Shown here one piece after another: positions 5,739 through 6,587 of a DNA stretch of 6,587 nucleotides. The DNA comes from Gemmatimonadota bacterium (lineage in GTDB: Bacteria > Latescibacterota > UBA2968 > UBA8231), in contig JAPOYQ010000234.1 of the NCBI GenBank assembly GCA_026706505.1, positions 1 through 6,587 on the forward strand. Direction: 5' to 3'. Numbering within the stretch: position 1 is the first letter of the stretch; every line of letters begins with the position of its first letter. The notes below the pieces were generated by a model. It did no database searches. It saw only the letters and a list, made by a program, of their open reading frames with translations, and was not told the origin of the DNA. The position numbers and the translations under genes are program-made.

Positions 5739-6587
5739 TCAAGGCTCGTACACAGTCAGGATTTGGTCGGCTGCGACGTCTTGCAAGCGCTGCACGGCGC
5801 CGCTGGGCCAGTGGATTTCCACCTCATCGACGCGGGTGCGGTCTCCCAACCCGAAAAAGGGGCGCAGCGCGCTTTGGCACATGTAGCTCGATCCGGCGCG
5901 CACCACGTCCCACCGCACCCAGTCGGCTGCGGCGACGCGGACCTCGGCCCCGACGGAGTCTCCAACCAACCGCAAGCTCAAATAGTGCTGGACGTTGCCG
6001 CCGTTGTTGCGCAAGAGCGCGGCCGGCTGGTTGTTGTTGGCTACTGAGATGTCGAGGTCGCCATCGTTGTCGTAATCGCCCATGGCCGCGCCGCGACTCA
6101 CTTGCTGCAACAGCAGGCCCGATCCCACCTGATTGCTCACGTCGACAAAGCGCCCTTGGCCTTGATTGCGGAAGAGTTGGTTTTGCTGCGCGTATGTCAC
6201 GGCGTCGAACAGGTGGATGTTGTCGTCGAGGTGGCCGTTGGCGACAAACAGGTCGCGGTCGCCGTCGTTGTCGTAGTCGATGAAGAGGGTGCCCCACGCG
6301 AGGAACTGCAAGCTGGGGACCCCTAGCCCGGACTGAAAGGTCACGTCGGCAAAAAAACCGTTGCCGAGGTTGCGGTACAGGCTGTTAGTTTCCCACTGAT
6401 AGTTAGTGACGAAGAAGTCAAACCGGCCGTCGCCATCGTAGTCGCCCACGTCAACCCCCATGCCGGCCAGCGGCTTGCCGGCGTCGTTGTAAGCGACCCC
6501 AGCCAAAGCACCGATCTCGGCAAAGCGGCCGCCGTCGTTGCGGTAGAGCAAGTTGGGGGTGCGATCGCCGGCCGCGTACAGGTCGAG
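5739..6587 (-). CDS. FG-GAP/VCBS repeat protein with C-terminal ASPIC/UnbV domain (CRTAC1-like), N-terminus beyond window edge
   Basis: The frame is open to the right edge and gives the last 282 residues, numbered here from the edge. Three calcium-loop motifs appear: DYDGDGRFD (49-57), DYDNDGDRD (104-112) and DYDNDGDLD (171-179). They alternate with blade motifs of the form LxRNxG: LLYRNDGG (13-20), SLYRNLGNG (69-77), QLFRNQGQG (137-145) and ALLRNNGG (190-197). This is the beta-propeller pattern of FG-GAP/VCBS proteins. Residues about 205-282 form an ASPIC/UnbV domain: VGAEVRV (212-218), FFGLGD (244-249), VDEVEIHWPSG (253-263) and a final QILTVYEP. Such CRTAC1-like proteins are usually secreted or surface-located and bind calcium, with no known catalytic role in bacteria. 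The signal peptide and first blades would lie outside the window. The TTG at 6551 is internal and not the start. A functional link to the downstream operon is not shown. Confidence 0.92.
   Translation of the reverse strand, partial: LDLYAAGDRTPNLLYRNDGGRFAEIGALAGVAYNDAGKPLAGMGVDVGDYDGDGRFDFFVTNYQWETNSLYRNLGNGFFADVTFQSGLGVPSLQFLAWGTLFIDYDNDGDRDLFVANGHLDDNIHLFDAVTYAQQNQLFRNQGQGRFVDVSNQVGSGLLLQQVSRGAAMGDYDNDGDLDISVANNNQPAALLRNNGGNVQHYLSLRLVGDSVGAEVRVAAADWVRWDVVRAGSSYMCQSALRPFFGLGDRTRVDEVEIHWPSGAVQRLQDVAADQILTVYEP

Noticed and set aside
5705..6283. 192-codon plus-strand open frame rich in Arg and Cys
   Set aside because: It is antisense to the FG-GAP/UnbV gene, whose calcium-loop and UnbV motifs are unmistakable. 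The Arg/Cys richness reflects reading GC-rich code in the wrong frame.
6051..6443. Three similar DNA segments (6051-6077, 6252-6278, 6417-6443) as possible non-coding repeats or a CRISPR-like array
   Set aside because: They encode the DYD-G/N-DG-x-x-D calcium loops of successive propeller blades, are degenerate, and are unevenly spaced, so they are coding repeats.
1..6587. Frequent CTAG tetranucleotides as a sign of transfer or unusual restriction history
   Set aside because: A rough count is somewhat below what base composition predicts and the sites are spread across all genes, so there is no regional signal.

Overview
All six genes in this window lie on the minus strand, so transcription runs from high to low coordinates. 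GC content is high and looks even throughout. There are no tRNA, rRNA, CRISPR or insertion-sequence features and no long non-coding gaps. The mix of a phytanoyl-CoA dioxygenase (PhyH) relative, a Gfo/Idh/MocA dehydrogenase, a large DUF6785/DUF6784-type membrane protein and a CRTAC1-like FG-GAP/UnbV protein suggests an uncultured environmental bacterium. Latescibacterota, Poribacteria or Planctomycetota-like lineages carry many copies of these families. That placement is an inference from gene content, not a demonstrated affiliation.

Layout in transcription order: (1) 6587-5739, the C-terminal part of a secreted-type FG-GAP/VCBS propeller protein with an ASPIC/UnbV domain, cut by the right window edge. 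(2) After a 72-bp gap with a strong Shine-Dalgarno, 5666-4851, a PhyH-family Fe(II)/2-oxoglutarate dioxygenase. (3) After 21 bp, 4829-2865, a 654-residue polytopic OPT-like membrane protein. (4) After a 66-bp gap with an imperfect inverted repeat, 2798-1281, a membrane protein fused to a spermidine-synthase-like methyltransferase-fold domain. (5) After 16 bp, 1264-746, a ureidoglycolate-lyase (AllA-like) cupin protein. (6) After only 3 bp, 742 to the left edge, a Gfo/Idh/MocA NAD(P)-dependent oxidoreductase, truncated by the window.

Genes 2-6 are closely spaced and co-directional and probably form one operon. A cautious reading is a small-molecule uptake and catabolism module: the OPT-like protein moves a substrate, the dioxygenase hydroxylates it, the Gfo/Idh/MocA enzyme oxidises a hydroxyl, and the AllA-like enzyme cleaves a downstream ureido- or hydroxy-acid-type intermediate. 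The substrate cannot be read from the sequence. The membrane/spermidine-synthase-like protein lacks recognisable polyamine-binding motifs, so its role in the cluster is open.
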